Numbered from the stretch's first letter, positions 26,346 through 35,978 are shown. The stretch is DNA of 64,000 nt from JAAYBQ01 sp035403465 (GCA_035403465.1 DAONFG010000010.1:13381-77380), one strand, 5' to 3'. Program-made: numbers and translations. Notes: generated by a model not told the origin, from the letters alone.

Positions 26346-29099
26346 ATGGATTATTCGAAAACAGTAAACCTTCCTGCAACCGATTTCCCCATGAGGGCAA
26401 ACCTTCCTCAAAGGGAACCCGGTATTGCTAAAAAATGGCAGGATGAAAAAATATACAGTCGTATCCAGGAATCCAGGAAAGGGGCAAAGACCTACATACT
26501 CCACGACGGCCCGCCATATGCAAACGGCCACCTTCACCTGGGGCACGCTCTGAACAAGATCCTCAAGGACATTATTGTTAAGCACCACACAATGCTCGGC
26601 CAAAGGTCGCCGTATGTTCCGGGCTGGGACTGTCATGGTCTGCCGATCGAGCTTAATGTTACGCGCGAACTGGGCGACAAGGCGAAAGAGATGCCCCGCG
26701 TTGAGATCAGGAAGAAGTGCAGGGAATATGCAGAAAGCTTTGTGAAGATTCAGATGGAGGAGTTCAAGAGGCTGGGAGTTTTCGGCGATTATGATAATCC
26801 TTATAAGACGATGTCGCCGGAATACGAGACGCGTATTGTCGAGGTGTTCGGCGAGCTGCTCAAGGAAGGATATATTTACAGGAACAAGAAGCCGATCTAC
26901 TGGTGCCCAACATGCGTAACAGCACTGGCCGAGGCAGAGGTTGAATATGACAACCATATCTCTTCATCTGTTTATGTAAAGTTCAAGGTTGACCCGTCTA
27001 CTGTGAATTTCGGAGGTGACAGGGATAAGACATATGTTGTTATATGGACAACAACTCCATGGACTCTGCCCGCGAACCTTGCGGTAAGCTTTCACCCGGA
27101 GTTCGAGTACGCGTCGTACAAATTCGGCGGCGAGAACTACATCCTTGCAAAAGGTCTTCTTGAACAGTTTGAGTCTATAACAGGAATGAAAAACGCAGGT
27201 GAGATAGCTCTCTCGATTGACAACATTAAATCACTTAAAGTATTGCACCCGTTTATAGACCGCGAATCAAAAGTTGTTTTCGGGACTCACGTTACACTTG
27301 AACAGGGTACAGGTATTGTCCACACAGCCCCGGGTCACGGTCATGATGACTACATTGTGGGACTTGCAAACAATCTTGAAATATTCTGTCCCGTGGATGA
27401 TGAAGGTAAATTTACCTCTGACTTCCCTGAAATGAAGGGAATGCATGTGTTCAAGGCAAACCCCGAAGTGGTTAAACTCCTGGAGTCAAAGAATGCCCTG
27501 GTTCACAGCGGAACGATTGAACACTCATATCCGCACTGCTGGCGCTGCAAGAAACCGCTTATCTACAGGGCAACTGAACAGTGGTTCTTCGGCATGGACC
27601 ACAAGGATCTGCGTAAGAAAGGTCTCGAGTCTGTTGATAAAACAGAGTGGGTCCCGACATGGGGCGAGACCAGGTTCAGGGGGATGGTCGAGACAAGGCC
27701 TGACTGGTGCCTGTCGCGGCAGAGGTCGTGGGGAGTTCCCATCCCTTCGTTCAGGTGCGCTGACTGCGGAAAGAATCTAATGACAGCGGAATCGGTCAGG
27801 ATGTTCGCGGATATATCACGAAAGGATGGAATTGATTCCTGGTATACAAAGGATATCAGGGAACTTATACCTGCCGGAACAAAATGCACATGCGGCTGCG
27901 AAAACCTTGTGAAGGAATTTGACATACTTGACGTGTGGTTCGACTCAGGCGTGTCTCACTTTGCAGTGCTGGACCAGCGGGAGGACCTCAGCTGGCCCGC
28001 GGACATATACCTTGAGGGAAGCGACCAGCACAGGGGATGGTTCCAATCATCACTCTGGCCTGCAATTGCGCTCCGGGGAAGGGCGCCGTTCAACACGGTG
28101 CTCACACACGGATTCATGCTCGATGAAAACGGCAAGGCCATGAGCAAGTCCCTTGGCAACGTTATCCCGCCTGAAAAGATAATAGACCAGTTCGGTGCTG
28201 ATATACTCAGGCTGTGGGTATCTTCTGAGGATTACAGGAACGACGTGCGAATAGGCATGAACATGATGCAGCAGGTTGCCGAGTCCTACAAGAGGATCAG
28301 GAACACACTGAAGTATATAATCGGTAATATTGCCGATTCCGATGAAAAGGACGCGGTTGATTACGATGAACTCACTGACATCGACAAATGGGTGCTTCAT
28401 AAACTCTACCAGCTGTCAGACAACGTGATTAAGCATTATTCGAATTATGAGTTCCACCTTGTATACAGAAGGCTGCTTAATTTCTGCGCTGTTGAACTCT
28501 CCTCGATATACTTTGACGTGTCCAAGGACATCCTTTATGTCGAGGCAAAGAACGCGAAGATCAGGAGGGGTGACCTTACTGTCCTGCGCGAAATATACAA
28601 CTGCATCGTCAGGCTGATCGCCCCGGTGCTTTCATTCACAGCTGAAGAGATCTGGGAATTCAACGGGCACAAAGGTTCAGTGCACATGGAAAAGTACTAC
28701 AAGCTCGATGAAAAGTTCAACAATCCCGCGGTCCATGACAGGATCAACAAGGTTGTTGAGATCAAAAAAGACGTGCTCAAGTCACTGGAAGAGCTGCGTA
28801 AGGAGAAACTTATCAAGACCTCTCTTGAGGCGGACGTGAAGATATACGTGAAGGATGAAGCTGCAAGGGCCCTCATGTCAGAGATGGGCGAGGAGCTCAG
28901 GCGTTTCCTGCAGGTTGCAAAGGTGGAGCTGTGCAGCAGCGATTCAGGGCTTGTGCAGTACGATTCATCGGCAGCGGCGGCTACTAAAAGTACCGGACAG
29001 AAGTGTGTCAGGTGCTGGAACTTTTTTGATAAGCTGGGCAGTGACCCTGAACACCCGGAAATCTGCGCGCGATGTACAAGCGTAATTAAAAGTTTATAA
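26346..29099 (+). CDS. ileS: Isoleucyl-tRNA synthetase
   Basis: This is the cytoplasmic class I enzyme that charges tRNA-Ile. At 917 residues it has the usual bacterial length. The HIGH motif is HLGH at residues 64-67, within GPPYANGHLHLGHALNK. The second signature is AMSKS at 598-602 (usually KMSKS). The editing domain shows TWTTTPWTLPANLA-type sequence around residue 235. A C-terminal zinc finger is visible (CVRCWNFF...CARC). The ATG at 26346 has GAGG a few bases upstream; an upstream in-frame extension of 30 codons lacks this and is not family-like. lspA follows after 102 bases, a common bacterial pairing. Confidence 0.96.
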   Translation: MDYSKTVNLPATDFPMRANLPQREPGIAKKWQDEKIYSRIQESRKGAKTYILHDGPPYANGHLHLGHALNKILKDIIVKHHTMLGQRSPYVPGWDCHGLPIELNVTRELGDKAKEMPRVEIRKKCREYAESFVKIQMEEFKRLGVFGDYDNPYKTMSPEYETRIVEVFGELLKEGYIYRNKKPIYWCPTCVTALAEAEVEYDNHISSSVYVKFKVDPSTVNFGGDRDKTYVVIWTTTPWTLPANLAVSFHPEFEYASYKFGGENYILAKGLLEQFESITGMKNAGEIALSIDNIKSLKVLHPFIDRESKVVFGTHVTLEQGTGIVHTAPGHGHDDYIVGLANNLEIFCPVDDEGKFTSDFPEMKGMHVFKANPEVVKLLESKNALVHSGTIEHSYPHCWRCKKPLIYRATEQWFFGMDHKDLRKKGLESVDKTEWVPTWGETRFRGMVETRPDWCLSRQRSWGVPIPSFRCADCGKNLMTAESVRMFADISRKDGIDSWYTKDIRELIPAGTKCTCGCENLVKEFDILDVWFDSGVSHFAVLDQREDLSWPADIYLEGSDQHRGWFQSSLWPAIALRGRAPFNTVLTHGFMLDENGKAMSKSLGNVIPPEKIIDQFGADILRLWVSSEDYRNDVRIGMNMMQQVAESYKRIRNTLKYIIGNIADSDEKDAVDYDELTDIDKWVLHKLYQLSDNVIKHYSNYEFHLVYRRLLNFCAVELSSIYFDVSKDILYVEAKNAKIRRGDLTVLREIYNCIVRLIAPVLSFTAEEIWEFNGHKGSVHMEKYYKLDEKFNNPAVHDRINKVVEIKKDVLKSLEELRKEKLIKTSLEADVKIYVKDEAARALMSEMGEELRRFLQVAKVELCSSDSGLVQYDSSAAAATKSTGQKCVRCWNFFDKLGSDPEHPEICARCTSVIKSL

Positions 29100-29102
29100 A
29101 AT

Positions 29103-29178
29103 GCATTTTGCGAAACTTCGTTTCGCATCTGGCATGGGCCCTGCGGGGCCTTTCAAGGGGCTAAGCCCCTAATCCCTA
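29103..29178 (-). repeat. Dispersed GC-rich double-hairpin repeat, copy C (inverted)
   Basis: Read on the minus strand this has AGGGGCTTAGCCCCT, then GAAAGGCCCCGCAGGGCCC and TGCGAAACGAAGTTTCGCA, the same three blocks as the copies at 2041 and 57918. It sits between ileS and lspA in opposite orientation to those genes. Both outer blocks are hairpins. Confidence 0.7.
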
Positions 29179-29201
29179 TTTATATAAAGGATTGATACAG
29201 A

Positions 29202-29705
29202 ATGAAGAAACATACAACACCATTGATCGTAGCGATTGCCGCACTGCTTGCAGATGTATTTACAAAGGAACTTGCACTTGACCACCTGGGGCTATTCCGC
29301 CGCATTGATTTCCTGGGAGGTTTCCTCAGGTTTGACCTTACTTTTAACGAGGGAGGTGTCTTTGGAATTATGCAGGGGCACAAAATATTTTTTCTCGTAG
29401 TCTCGATCATTGTTCTTGCACTTATGACAGGCTACTACTTTTATGAAAAGAACATGAATATCCTGTTCAGGATTGCAATGGCGCTCATAATAGGCGGCGC
29501 GATAGGCAACATCATTGACAGGCTTATTCCAGGAAGGCCGGGTGTCGTGGATTTTATCTCCGTGGGAGTTGACGGTTTCTACAGGTGGCCAACATTCAAT
29601 ATCGCAGATTCAGTGATCGTAGTTGGCGCGTTTATGATAATCATCGCTGTATATATTGAAGAGAAAAAGCTCAAGGCGCTTAAAACCGGCAACCCTGATC
29701 AGTAG
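29202..29705 (+). CDS. lspA: Lipoprotein signal peptidase (signal peptidase II)
   Basis: This inner-membrane aspartic protease cleaves prolipoprotein signal peptides after lipid attachment. It has 167 residues and four membrane helices. Conserved blocks are FNEGGVFGI (48-56), GNIIDR with catalytic Asp106, and FNIADS with catalytic Asp136. It lies downstream of ileS. The window encodes at least seven predicted lipoproteins that would be its substrates. Its last seven bases overlap the converging lipoprotein gene. Confidence 0.95.
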   Translation: MKKHTTPLIVAIAALLADVFTKELALDHLGLFRRIDFLGGFLRFDLTFNEGGVFGIMQGHKIFFLVVSIIVLALMTGYYFYEKNMNILFRIAMALIIGGAIGNIIDRLIPGRPGVVDFISVGVDGFYRWPTFNIADSVIVVGAFMIIIAVYIEEKKLKALKTGNPDQ

Positions 29706-30082
29706 GTGTCGGTTACTATAAGTTCACCTTCGCCGATTTTATCGCTTTCTTTGAATGCCTCAACAGAATACTTACCCGGATTGTAAAAGGAGAGGTCAAA
29801 ACTGACCCTCTTCTTTTCACGGTCAACTGCCACAGATATATTCTTTTCAGGCTTCACCTTCCCGTTCTCTTCGCGCATTATTTTAACAGAAATGTTTTCT
29901 GCCTCAAAGGGCTGGTCTGCGGTCAGCACGCCCGTAAGGTCACCGGTTGTGAATTCCTTCCCGCACGAAACACCTTTACCCTCGGTATCCACACCCTCGC
30001 AGAAATCCACACCTTTACTTTTGGTGCATGCGCCAAAAGTAATAGCCCCTGCAATTATTATTAACAGCATCCGGTTTCTCAT
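29699..30082 (-). CDS. Hypothetical lipoprotein
   Basis: This 127-residue lipoprotein has a signal peptide ending in FGAC (Cys19). The mature part has two further Cys (CEGVD, VSCGKEF) and a beta-rich domain with FYNPGKYSVEAF near the end, like a small Ig-like or PKD-like fold. No family is recognised. It is cotranscribed with xseB, whose stop overlaps its ATG (ATGA, 30079-30082), and converges with lspA by seven bases. Confidence 0.72.
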   Translation of the reverse strand: MRNRMLLIIIAGAITFGACTKSKGVDFCEGVDTEGKGVSCGKEFTTGDLTGVLTADQPFEAENISVKIMREENGKVKPEKNISVAVDREKKRVSFDLSFYNPGKYSVEAFKESDKIGEGELIVTDTY

Positions 30083-30372
30083 ATCAGTGAACCCTGCATA
30101 TCTTCATCATCCTCAATTTCACCTGTGTCGCTTTTTACGGCAACCTCTCTTGCAACTACGTCGCCGCCGCCCTTCTGGAGGATCTCTATCTTGCGTTCAG
30201 CCTCTTCCAGTTTTTTATGGCAGAACGCGGCAAGAAGAATCCCCTTTTCAAACTGCTTTATGGAATCGTCAAGCCCAAGCTCGCCGCTTTCAAGTTTTGA
30301 AGCGATCTCTTCCAGTTCGGCCAGGGCGTCTTCAAAGGCCGGTTTCGCGGCGGATTTTTTCACCTTCTCCAA
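30079..30372 (-). CDS. xseB: Exodeoxyribonuclease VII small subunit
   Basis: This 97-residue protein is the small subunit of exonuclease VII, which degrades single-stranded DNA from both ends. The family core is FEDALAELEEIASKLESGEL followed by GLDDSIKQFEKG and CHKKLEEAERKIEIL. A short acidic C-terminal tail is added (GEIEDDEDMQ). Its ATG abuts the stop of xseA, and it overlaps the next lipoprotein gene by four bases. Confidence 0.93.
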   Translation of the reverse strand: MEKVKKSAAKPAFEDALAELEEIASKLESGELGLDDSIKQFEKGILLAAFCHKKLEEAERKIEILQKGGGDVVAREVAVKSDTGEIEDDEDMQGSLI

Positions 30373-31659
30373 TTATTTCTCCTTTGCAGCAGAGGTTATT
30401 TCAGCAGCCGCCAGTCCGTCATGGAAGCGTATTTCAACCCTATCACCTGCTTTAATTTTTTCCACACTTTTTATTATTTTTTTGTCAGCACCTGTTACAA
30501 CAGCGTAGCCCCTGCGCATAATGTTCAGGGGGGAGAGTTTTTCGATTGCCTGGAGCTGCATGCTGAAATCATGACGCTTGCCAGTGATGATCCTTTTTTC
30601 AAGCATCATGATGTCAGGCAGCCGGAGCAGTTTCTCCCTCTTTGACGTGATTGTGTGTTTCATGTGCATGGTCATTCGGGCCTCTATGTCAGCTAGGAGC
30701 ATCTCCCTTATATTTATTATTTCGTTCGGATCGCGGAAAACTTTTTTCGAAGCAGCATTTTTAAGTCTTGCGTCGAATTTTTCGACTCCCGATGCAAGGG
30801 CCATGTTCATCCTGTTTGTCAGGTACTTGATTTCATCCTCGAAGTCGCTGCGGACCGGGACCACCATCTCGGCAGCTGCCGAGGGTGTGGGGGCGTACGC
30901 GTCTGCAGCGTCATCGCAGAGCGGGTGGTCAACCTGGTGGCCAACTGCCGAGACTATCGGCACCACGGAATTGTAGTAAGCCCGGACCACAACCTCTTCA
31001 TTGAACGGCATCAGGTCCTCGAATGAACCTCCGCCCCTTCCGGCAATAATGACATCAATGTTCCACTGCGGCCTGTTCAGCTCCCTGATCGCCCGCACAA
31101 TAGAACCAGGGGCATCGTCCCCCTGGACCTTTGCAGGCGCCACGACAATCTCTATGTTGGGGAACCTTCGGAGCGCAACCTTGATGATGTCGTGGAGGGC
31201 TGCACCGGTAGGTGATGTAACTACGCCTATTCTTTTCGGTAAAAACGGGAGGGTGCGCTTGTGCGCCTGGTCAAAGATCCCTTCTTCAATAAGCTTTTTC
31301 TTGAGCTGTTCAATTCTCTTCTGGAGTTCGCCCGCGCCTTCCGGCCGCACGCCAATTGCATTTAGCTGGTAACTTCCCCGTTTTTCAAACACGGTCAGGC
31401 CCCCCAGGACAAGTACACTCATCCCGTCCTCAAGCCTGAACTTCATGTTCTTGTTATAGTTACGGAAAAACACCGCGGATACAGCTGCACCTTCATCCTT
31501 CAGCGTAAAGTATATGTGTCCTGACGAATGGTATGTCAGGTTGAATATTTCACCCTTGACCCAGATATTGGTCAGGTATGGATTATTTTCTATTTCCTCC
31601 CTGACCAGGCGGTTCAGCTCGGTTACGGTTATGAACTGCGGTTTTACTTCTATTTCCAT
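30373..31659 (-). CDS. xseA: Exodeoxyribonuclease VII large subunit
   Basis: This is the catalytic subunit of exonuclease VII, 428 residues, slightly short of the usual ~450. An N-terminal OB-fold (WVKGEIFNLTYHSSGHIYFT) is followed by the nuclease domain: RIGVVTSPTGAALHDI, IIAGRGGGSFEDLMPFNEE, and SAVGHQVDHPLCDDAADAYA-type sequence. The usual VGHE/D site reads VGHQVD, so one acidic position is Gln, a known variation. A coiled coil and C-terminal RRGYAVV block complete it. The gene is directly followed by xseB. Confidence 0.94.
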   Translation of the reverse strand: MEIEVKPQFITVTELNRLVREEIENNPYLTNIWVKGEIFNLTYHSSGHIYFTLKDEGAAVSAVFFRNYNKNMKFRLEDGMSVLVLGGLTVFEKRGSYQLNAIGVRPEGAGELQKRIEQLKKKLIEEGIFDQAHKRTLPFLPKRIGVVTSPTGAALHDIIKVALRRFPNIEIVVAPAKVQGDDAPGSIVRAIRELNRPQWNIDVIIAGRGGGSFEDLMPFNEEVVVRAYYNSVVPIVSAVGHQVDHPLCDDAADAYAPTPSAAAEMVVPVRSDFEDEIKYLTNRMNMALASGVEKFDARLKNAASKKVFRDPNEIINIREMLLADIEARMTMHMKHTITSKREKLLRLPDIMMLEKRIITGKRHDFSMQLQAIEKLSPLNIMRRGYAVVTGADKKIIKSVEKIKAGDRVEIRFHDGLAAAEITSAAKEK

Positions 31660-31698
31660 TTATGTTTCTCTTTGTTTTATGTTATCAATTCACTTAAC

Positions 31699-31940
31699 AG
31701 CCCCCTGTCCCCCTGAGGGGCACGAGGTTTTAATATACTGTGAATTACAGTTCTTTCATTTTCCGCTTTCTATTTATTACTCTTTCCGGAATCCCGGGAA
31801 AAGAAAAAATCTCTGTGCCTGTCATATGGTTTCGCAGGCATTTTACAGGCTCTACAATATATATGCAGGTGTTTTAATACTTTGATTCATAAGCCATCCA
31901 TCGTTTTTATTTACGTGCCCCCTATGGGGGACAGGGGGCT
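31699..31940. repeat. 242-base intergenic segment bounded by 15-bp inverted repeats
   Basis: AGCCCCCTGTCCCCC (31699-31713) is the exact reverse complement of GGGGGACAGGGGGCT (31926-31940). The similarity extends inward to a GTGCCCC...GGGGG hairpin at each end. The interior is AT-rich and has no coding frame with a ribosome site. It fills the gap between the IMPase gene and xseA. Copies of a terminator-like repeat or a small non-autonomous element are both possible. Confidence 0.6.
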
Positions 31941-31941
31941 T

Positions 31942-32751
31942 TTATATGGGGCTGCCCGTCAGCATCCCCACCAGGTAACTGTGCAGCTTGCCGTTAGTGG
32001 CTGCTATCTCAGGGAACTCCGGATCAAAGGGATCACCATTATAACGGCTCACCCTGCCGCCCGCCTCGGTCAGTATAAGGCTCCCTGCAGCCGTGTCCCA
32101 GGGTTTCAGCATCGGCTCCCAGTAGCCGTCAACACGTCCGCAGGCTGTATAGCAGAGGTCAAGGGCTGCAGAGCCCAGTCTTCTTACGCATTGTATCTCC
32201 GGGAGAATCCTGTTCAATTCCTTAAGATTGTTATGTTCCATGTCGCTCTTTGCGTAAGGGAAGCCGGTAGAGAAGAGGGCGATCCCGTGATCTGCAGTAT
32301 CCGAAACTTTAATGGATTCTCCGTTAAGGAATGAACCGCCTCCGGACACGGCATGGAACAGTTCGTCATGGCAGGGATCATAAACCGCGCCGCAGACTAC
32401 TGTTCCTGAACTTCTTGATATCGCTGCAATTGAAACGCAGAAGAATGGTATGCCGTGCGCGTAATTATTTGTCGCGTCGAGCGGATCAACATACCAGAGG
32501 TACTCGCAGCCGGAATCCCTGCCGCTCCCTTCCTCAGCAACAATGGCATGTTCGGGGAAGCGCTTCCATATCTCTGAACAGATAAACCTTTCGGATTCAC
32601 CGTCCATGCTTGTAACCATATCTGTTCTGCTTTTATAGCTGATCGTTGTGGCTCTGGATCTGAATCCCTTCATAAGGATGGCGCCTGCCTTATGTGAAAT
32701 ATCCTTAGCGGCATCTGTCATCTCCCAGAGGAGTTCCAGGTGCGAGGGCAT
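31942..32751 (-). CDS. Inositol monophosphatase family phosphatase
   Basis: This Mg-dependent phosphatase of 269 residues belongs to the IMPase/SuhB/CysQ group. Metal ligands are visible: Glu73-Glu74 in VAEEGSG, Asp89 and Asp92 in VDPLDATNN, and Asp219 in KPWDTAAGSLI. The usual Gly of DPLDGT is Ala. Substrate may be inositol phosphate, PAP or a similar small phosphate. It starts two bases after the Hpt gene. An alternative ATG at 32721 (MTDAAKD) would remove ten residues and fits the family N-terminus equally well. Confidence 0.87.
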   Translation of the reverse strand: MPSHLELLWEMTDAAKDISHKAGAILMKGFRSRATTISYKSRTDMVTSMDGESERFICSEIWKRFPEHAIVAEEGSGRDSGCEYLWYVDPLDATNNYAHGIPFFCVSIAAISRSSGTVVCGAVYDPCHDELFHAVSGGGSFLNGESIKVSDTADHGIALFSTGFPYAKSDMEHNNLKELNRILPEIQCVRRLGSAALDLCYTACGRVDGYWEPMLKPWDTAAGSLILTEAGGRVSRYNGDPFDPEFPEIAATNGKLHSYLVGMLTGSPI

Positions 32752-32753
32752 TG

Positions 32754-33110
32754 TCAGAATGAACCTTTCTCGAGTATGGACTTCATGTCCTGGATTACTG
32801 CTTGTATCTCGTTTTCAAGAGCGGTATACTTGTCAGCAAGTCCGTCAATACAGCTGTTTCTTCCCGCTGTTTCAAGCTCAAATGCGGCGTCATAAGCCCC
32901 CTGCGCAGAAAAATTGGAAACGGCACCCTTGAGCGTATGTGCATTTTTTCGCAAGCTCTCCATGTCGCCGGAATCGATTGAGTTTTTAATCCTGCCCATT
33001 AATGAGGCTGAATCATCAATAAAAAGATCGGTAAGCTCCCTGAAAAGGTCAAAGTCACTATCAAGTCTTTCAGCAAGTTCAGACCTGTTGATTGGTTCAT
33101 TCCGGCTCAT
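32754..33110 (-). CDS. Hpt phosphotransfer protein
   Basis: This 118-residue protein is a histidine phosphotransfer domain standing alone. The phospho-His is in AHTLKGAVSNF, within a four-helix bundle pattern. It would relay phosphate between a hybrid kinase and a receiver protein. No hybrid kinase is in the window, so partners lie elsewhere, possibly including the single-domain receiver at 40612-40968. The ATG at 33108-33110 is chosen because GAGGTG lies just upstream. Confidence 0.85.
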   Translation of the reverse strand: MSRNEPINRSELAERLDSDFDLFRELTDLFIDDSASLMGRIKNSIDSGDMESLRKNAHTLKGAVSNFSAQGAYDAAFELETAGRNSCIDGLADKYTALENEIQAVIQDMKSILEKGSF

Positions 33111-33212
33111 AGTCACCTCATGATATTTAGTATATAATGGAATATCAGACGGTAATAGTCAATAAATATTCGGTTTTTAACCGGGGCCGGAGGTTTTACC
33201 AGAGCAGCAGGT

Positions 33213-33929
33213 TTAAAACACATACGCATTATCGCAGAAGACTGAATGAAAGATATATTTTCCGGCAGAATACGCAGTGTTTTTACGGATTATTTCAATA
33301 ACCTCAGACTTGAGTTCGCGGTTAAAATCTGTTCTGACTATAATGGATTCAGCCTCGTCCTCAAGGCTTGTAATTACAGTGTCCCGCTGTTCAGTAATTT
33401 CAGTAATACTGAATTCAATATTGAGCTCATTGAGAATAGACACAAGCAGTTCATTATGGTCAGGAATCCCTGACATGCCGAGTTCAGCACGGATAGCCCC
33501 TGTGATTGATCTCATCTTTGGTGAATTGCGGATTATGATTATACGGTGTTCTGAGTACATGAGCATTTTTTTAACAGAGAAGCGCTTGTCTGTGAGCGGG
33601 TAGAACGAGTGGACGCAAATTGAAGCGTCATGTACGGGTCCGTACCAGTCCTCCCACCTTGATAGACTGATTGTCAGGCTGCCTGATCCGGTATCTGAAT
33701 AGAGTTTCTGCATTATTCCAGCCATTTCTTCAGATGGCTCCACGGCAGTTACTGAAAATCCTGACGCTGCTGCAGGGATTGAAAAAAAACCGGAGCCTGC
33801 ACCTATGTCAATGACCGATGAGCAGCCCTTAAGCTGGTTCATGATAAAAGGGAGCAGCCTGCCCGGATAACCGGTCTCCTCCTGCTGCCTCTGGTAGAGA
33901 TGAGCGAACTGTCGATCGTCGAATTTCAT
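33213..33929 (-). CDS. SAM-dependent methyltransferase, class I
   Basis: This 238-residue protein has the Rossmann methyltransferase motif I VIDIGAGSGFFSIPAA (residues ~38-53) and an acidic strand end TAVEPSEEMAG that holds the ribose of SAM. The C-terminal half has no recognised substrate domain. Target is unknown. The ATG at 33929 is chosen because the protein then starts MKFDDRQFAHLYQ; a GTG five codons upstream is also open. It is monocistronic. Confidence 0.8.
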   Translation of the reverse strand: MKFDDRQFAHLYQRQQEETGYPGRLLPFIMNQLKGCSSVIDIGAGSGFFSIPAAASGFSVTAVEPSEEMAGIMQKLYSDTGSGSLTISLSRWEDWYGPVHDASICVHSFYPLTDKRFSVKKMLMYSEHRIIIIRNSPKMRSITGAIRAELGMSGIPDHNELLVSILNELNIEFSITEITEQRDTVITSLEDEAESIIVRTDFNRELKSEVIEIIRKNTAYSAGKYIFHSVFCDNAYVF

Positions 33930-34030
33930 AACTTTTAATAACACAGGGCTGTATATTATTCAACTACAAAGAATTATTTTTTTATTGAATTATAGCGCAC
34001 TTTCGTTTATTACTGTTGCAGGGTAAAAAA

Positions 34031-35362
34031 ATGGGTATAATCAGGCAACAGTTGGGCAGAATCTATCATTTCCTCCTTCTGCTAATTTTTCTTTTCGGAG
34101 TGAATATTTTATTCAACATGAAGTATAACTGGGGCGGGGTAGCGGCAATAACCCGTTCATATATTTTCGTTCTTGCCTTTTATTGTGTATTTATTTTTTC
34201 ACAGCTGGAATATGATAAACTGATTGATGATTACAGGTTAAAGTACGGCAGGATCGCGAAGCTTAAGCTTTTTTTTGATATGCGGCTTTTCCCCTTTGTT
34301 TTTGCAATCCTTCTTAATATTGCCTTCCTGATAATTAATTCAGGAAGGAGCACATTTTCTGTTACGAAACCTCTTCTGGACGTGCTGGACGGAAGATATT
34401 CCAACATGATCTTCTATGCTCTAATTCTCTTTTTTGTACTTCGCCAGAACAGGAGGCCGGGTATCGCAATACCGGTTTTTATTCTGGGTGCAATAATTTT
34501 TTTCCAGGCTGACAGGTTTATCTATACAGTGGTTCCTTCGGGCAGGGGTACAGGACTTGTTAAGCTGCTGAAAGATATGACATTTATTTTTATACTGGCA
34601 TATGATTTTGCACGCGACAGGTACCGGATTGTTAAACTGCTTTCCCTCTCTGTTGCCGGCGGAATAATTCTTTTTATGTCTGTCGCTGCGATTTATTACA
34701 GCATTTATCTCTATGCGGGCGAAAACAGCCAGGCAGGCTCAAGGTCAATCAGGATGCTGCTCAAGGCGGGATTTATTTCGCTGATTCCGGAACTTGAACG
34801 TCAGGCAGGCACCGGCAGGAATTACGAGAATATATCGGATCTTGTATCATATTCAAAGCGGTACGGGTATAATATAAGCTTTGATCCTGCCGTGTGGGAA
34901 AGGATTATTGAAAATCAAAGGATGAAAAGTGCGGATAATGTATTCGGATATCTTGAAGGCAGGGGGATTAAGCTTGATTTTGCAATGCTCTCTGCATATG
35001 CGGAGAAGCAGAGCATAACGGAACAAAATACATTCCTCGAGTCGGATAATTTTAAAAAATATTTTTCAGGATATTTCAGAGATCATAGCAGTGAATTCAT
35101 TACTATGTTTGCATCAGGGAATAATTCAATGAAAATATGGATCATCGATTGCCTTGCTTATGCTGATAACCCGGATTCAATCACTTTCCTGATCAGGTTT
35201 CTCACAAGCGTGGATAGAAATATAAGCAGGCATGCATATTCAGCATTGAAGAATATTACTGATACTGATCCTGCTGCAGCGGACGGAAGGGATATATACG
35301 ATCTTGAAGTTGTGAAGGCATTCGTCAAATACAGGGATGAGCGTATCAGGCAGAAGGGTTGA
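34031..35362 (+). CDS. Polytopic membrane protein with helical C-terminal domain
   Basis: This 443-residue protein has about seven to eight hydrophobic segments in the first ~235 residues, then a ~200-residue soluble region. The soluble part has a HEAT-like ending (MKIWIIDCLAYADNPDSITF, FLTSVDRNISRHAYSALKNI), typical of helical repeats. No family is recognised and no catalytic motif is visible. The ATG at 34031 is preferred to a TTG at 34016. Its 3' end overlaps the converging nth gene by 17 bases. Confidence 0.72.
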   Translation: MGIIRQQLGRIYHFLLLLIFLFGVNILFNMKYNWGGVAAITRSYIFVLAFYCVFIFSQLEYDKLIDDYRLKYGRIAKLKLFFDMRLFPFVFAILLNIAFLIINSGRSTFSVTKPLLDVLDGRYSNMIFYALILFFVLRQNRRPGIAIPVFILGAIIFFQADRFIYTVVPSGRGTGLVKLLKDMTFIFILAYDFARDRYRIVKLLSLSVAGGIILFMSVAAIYYSIYLYAGENSQAGSRSIRMLLKAGFISLIPELERQAGTGRNYENISDLVSYSKRYGYNISFDPAVWERIIENQRMKSADNVFGYLEGRGIKLDFAMLSAYAEKQSITEQNTFLESDNFKKYFSGYFRDHSSEFITMFASGNNSMKIWIIDCLAYADNPDSITFLIRFLTSVDRNISRHAYSALKNITDTDPAAADGRDIYDLEVVKAFVKYRDERIRQKG

Positions 35363-35978
35363 AGAACCTGCACCATCGCGATACTGCACATGCTTCGCAC
35401 CGGGGATTCCTTGCGGTGCACGTTGATCGTCCGTGTTTGATAAACAGCAAATGTGTCTTTTTCCAGTCCTGTTCCGGTATAACACCGCATAAATCTTTTT
35501 CGATCATGAGCGGGTTTAATTCATCCGTATAGCCAAGACGTTTTGCAATCCTTGACACGTGTGTATCAACCGCGAGCGCTGGTTTGTCAAAACCAATGGA
35601 AAGAATAACATTGGCCGATTTTTTACCAACACCGGGAAGTTCCATGAGGTCCGCGGAGTTGTCCGGAAGTATGCCTCCGAATCTTTCCATAACTGCCGCT
35701 GCCAGTGCGATAATATTTGCTGCCTTGACCCTGTAGAATCCTGTACTCTTTATTATTCTCTCAACGTCGGACCTTCCGGCAGATGCAAGGGATGCAAAGT
35801 CCGGATACATGCCGAAAAGTTTCACGGTAACACCGTTTACCTGGCGGTCCGTAGTCTGCGCAGAGAGTACGACGGCCACGGTGAGTTCATAATTATTCCT
35901 GAACGAAAGGTCGGGTACAACCACTCCGTAAAATGCTTCAAGTGCAGAAATAATTTTTGATGACGTATCCCGCCGCAT
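35346..35978 (-). CDS. nth: Endonuclease III
   Basis: This base-excision repair glycosylase/AP lyase removes oxidised pyrimidines. At 210 residues it aligns closely to the E. coli enzyme: catalytic Lys120 in LPGVGKKSA, Asp138 in VDTHVSR, and the 4Fe-4S ligands Cys187, Cys194, Cys197 and Cys203 with the C-x6-C-x2-C-x5-C spacing. It follows directly after the rdgB stop, and the two DNA/nucleotide repair genes are one unit with the GGDEF gene upstream. Confidence 0.95.
   Translation of the reverse strand: MRRDTSSKIISALEAFYGVVVPDLSFRNNYELTVAVVLSAQTTDRQVNGVTVKLFGMYPDFASLASAGRSDVERIIKSTGFYRVKAANIIALAAAVMERFGGILPDNSADLMELPGVGKKSANVILSIGFDKPALAVDTHVSRIAKRLGYTDELNPLMIEKDLCGVIPEQDWKKTHLLFIKHGRSTCTARNPRCEACAVSRWCRFFNPSA

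Noticed and set aside
28134..28148. Damaged KMSKS motif in ileS
   Set aside because: AMSKS variants occur in functional synthetases, and the rest of the enzyme is intact, so this is not called a defect.
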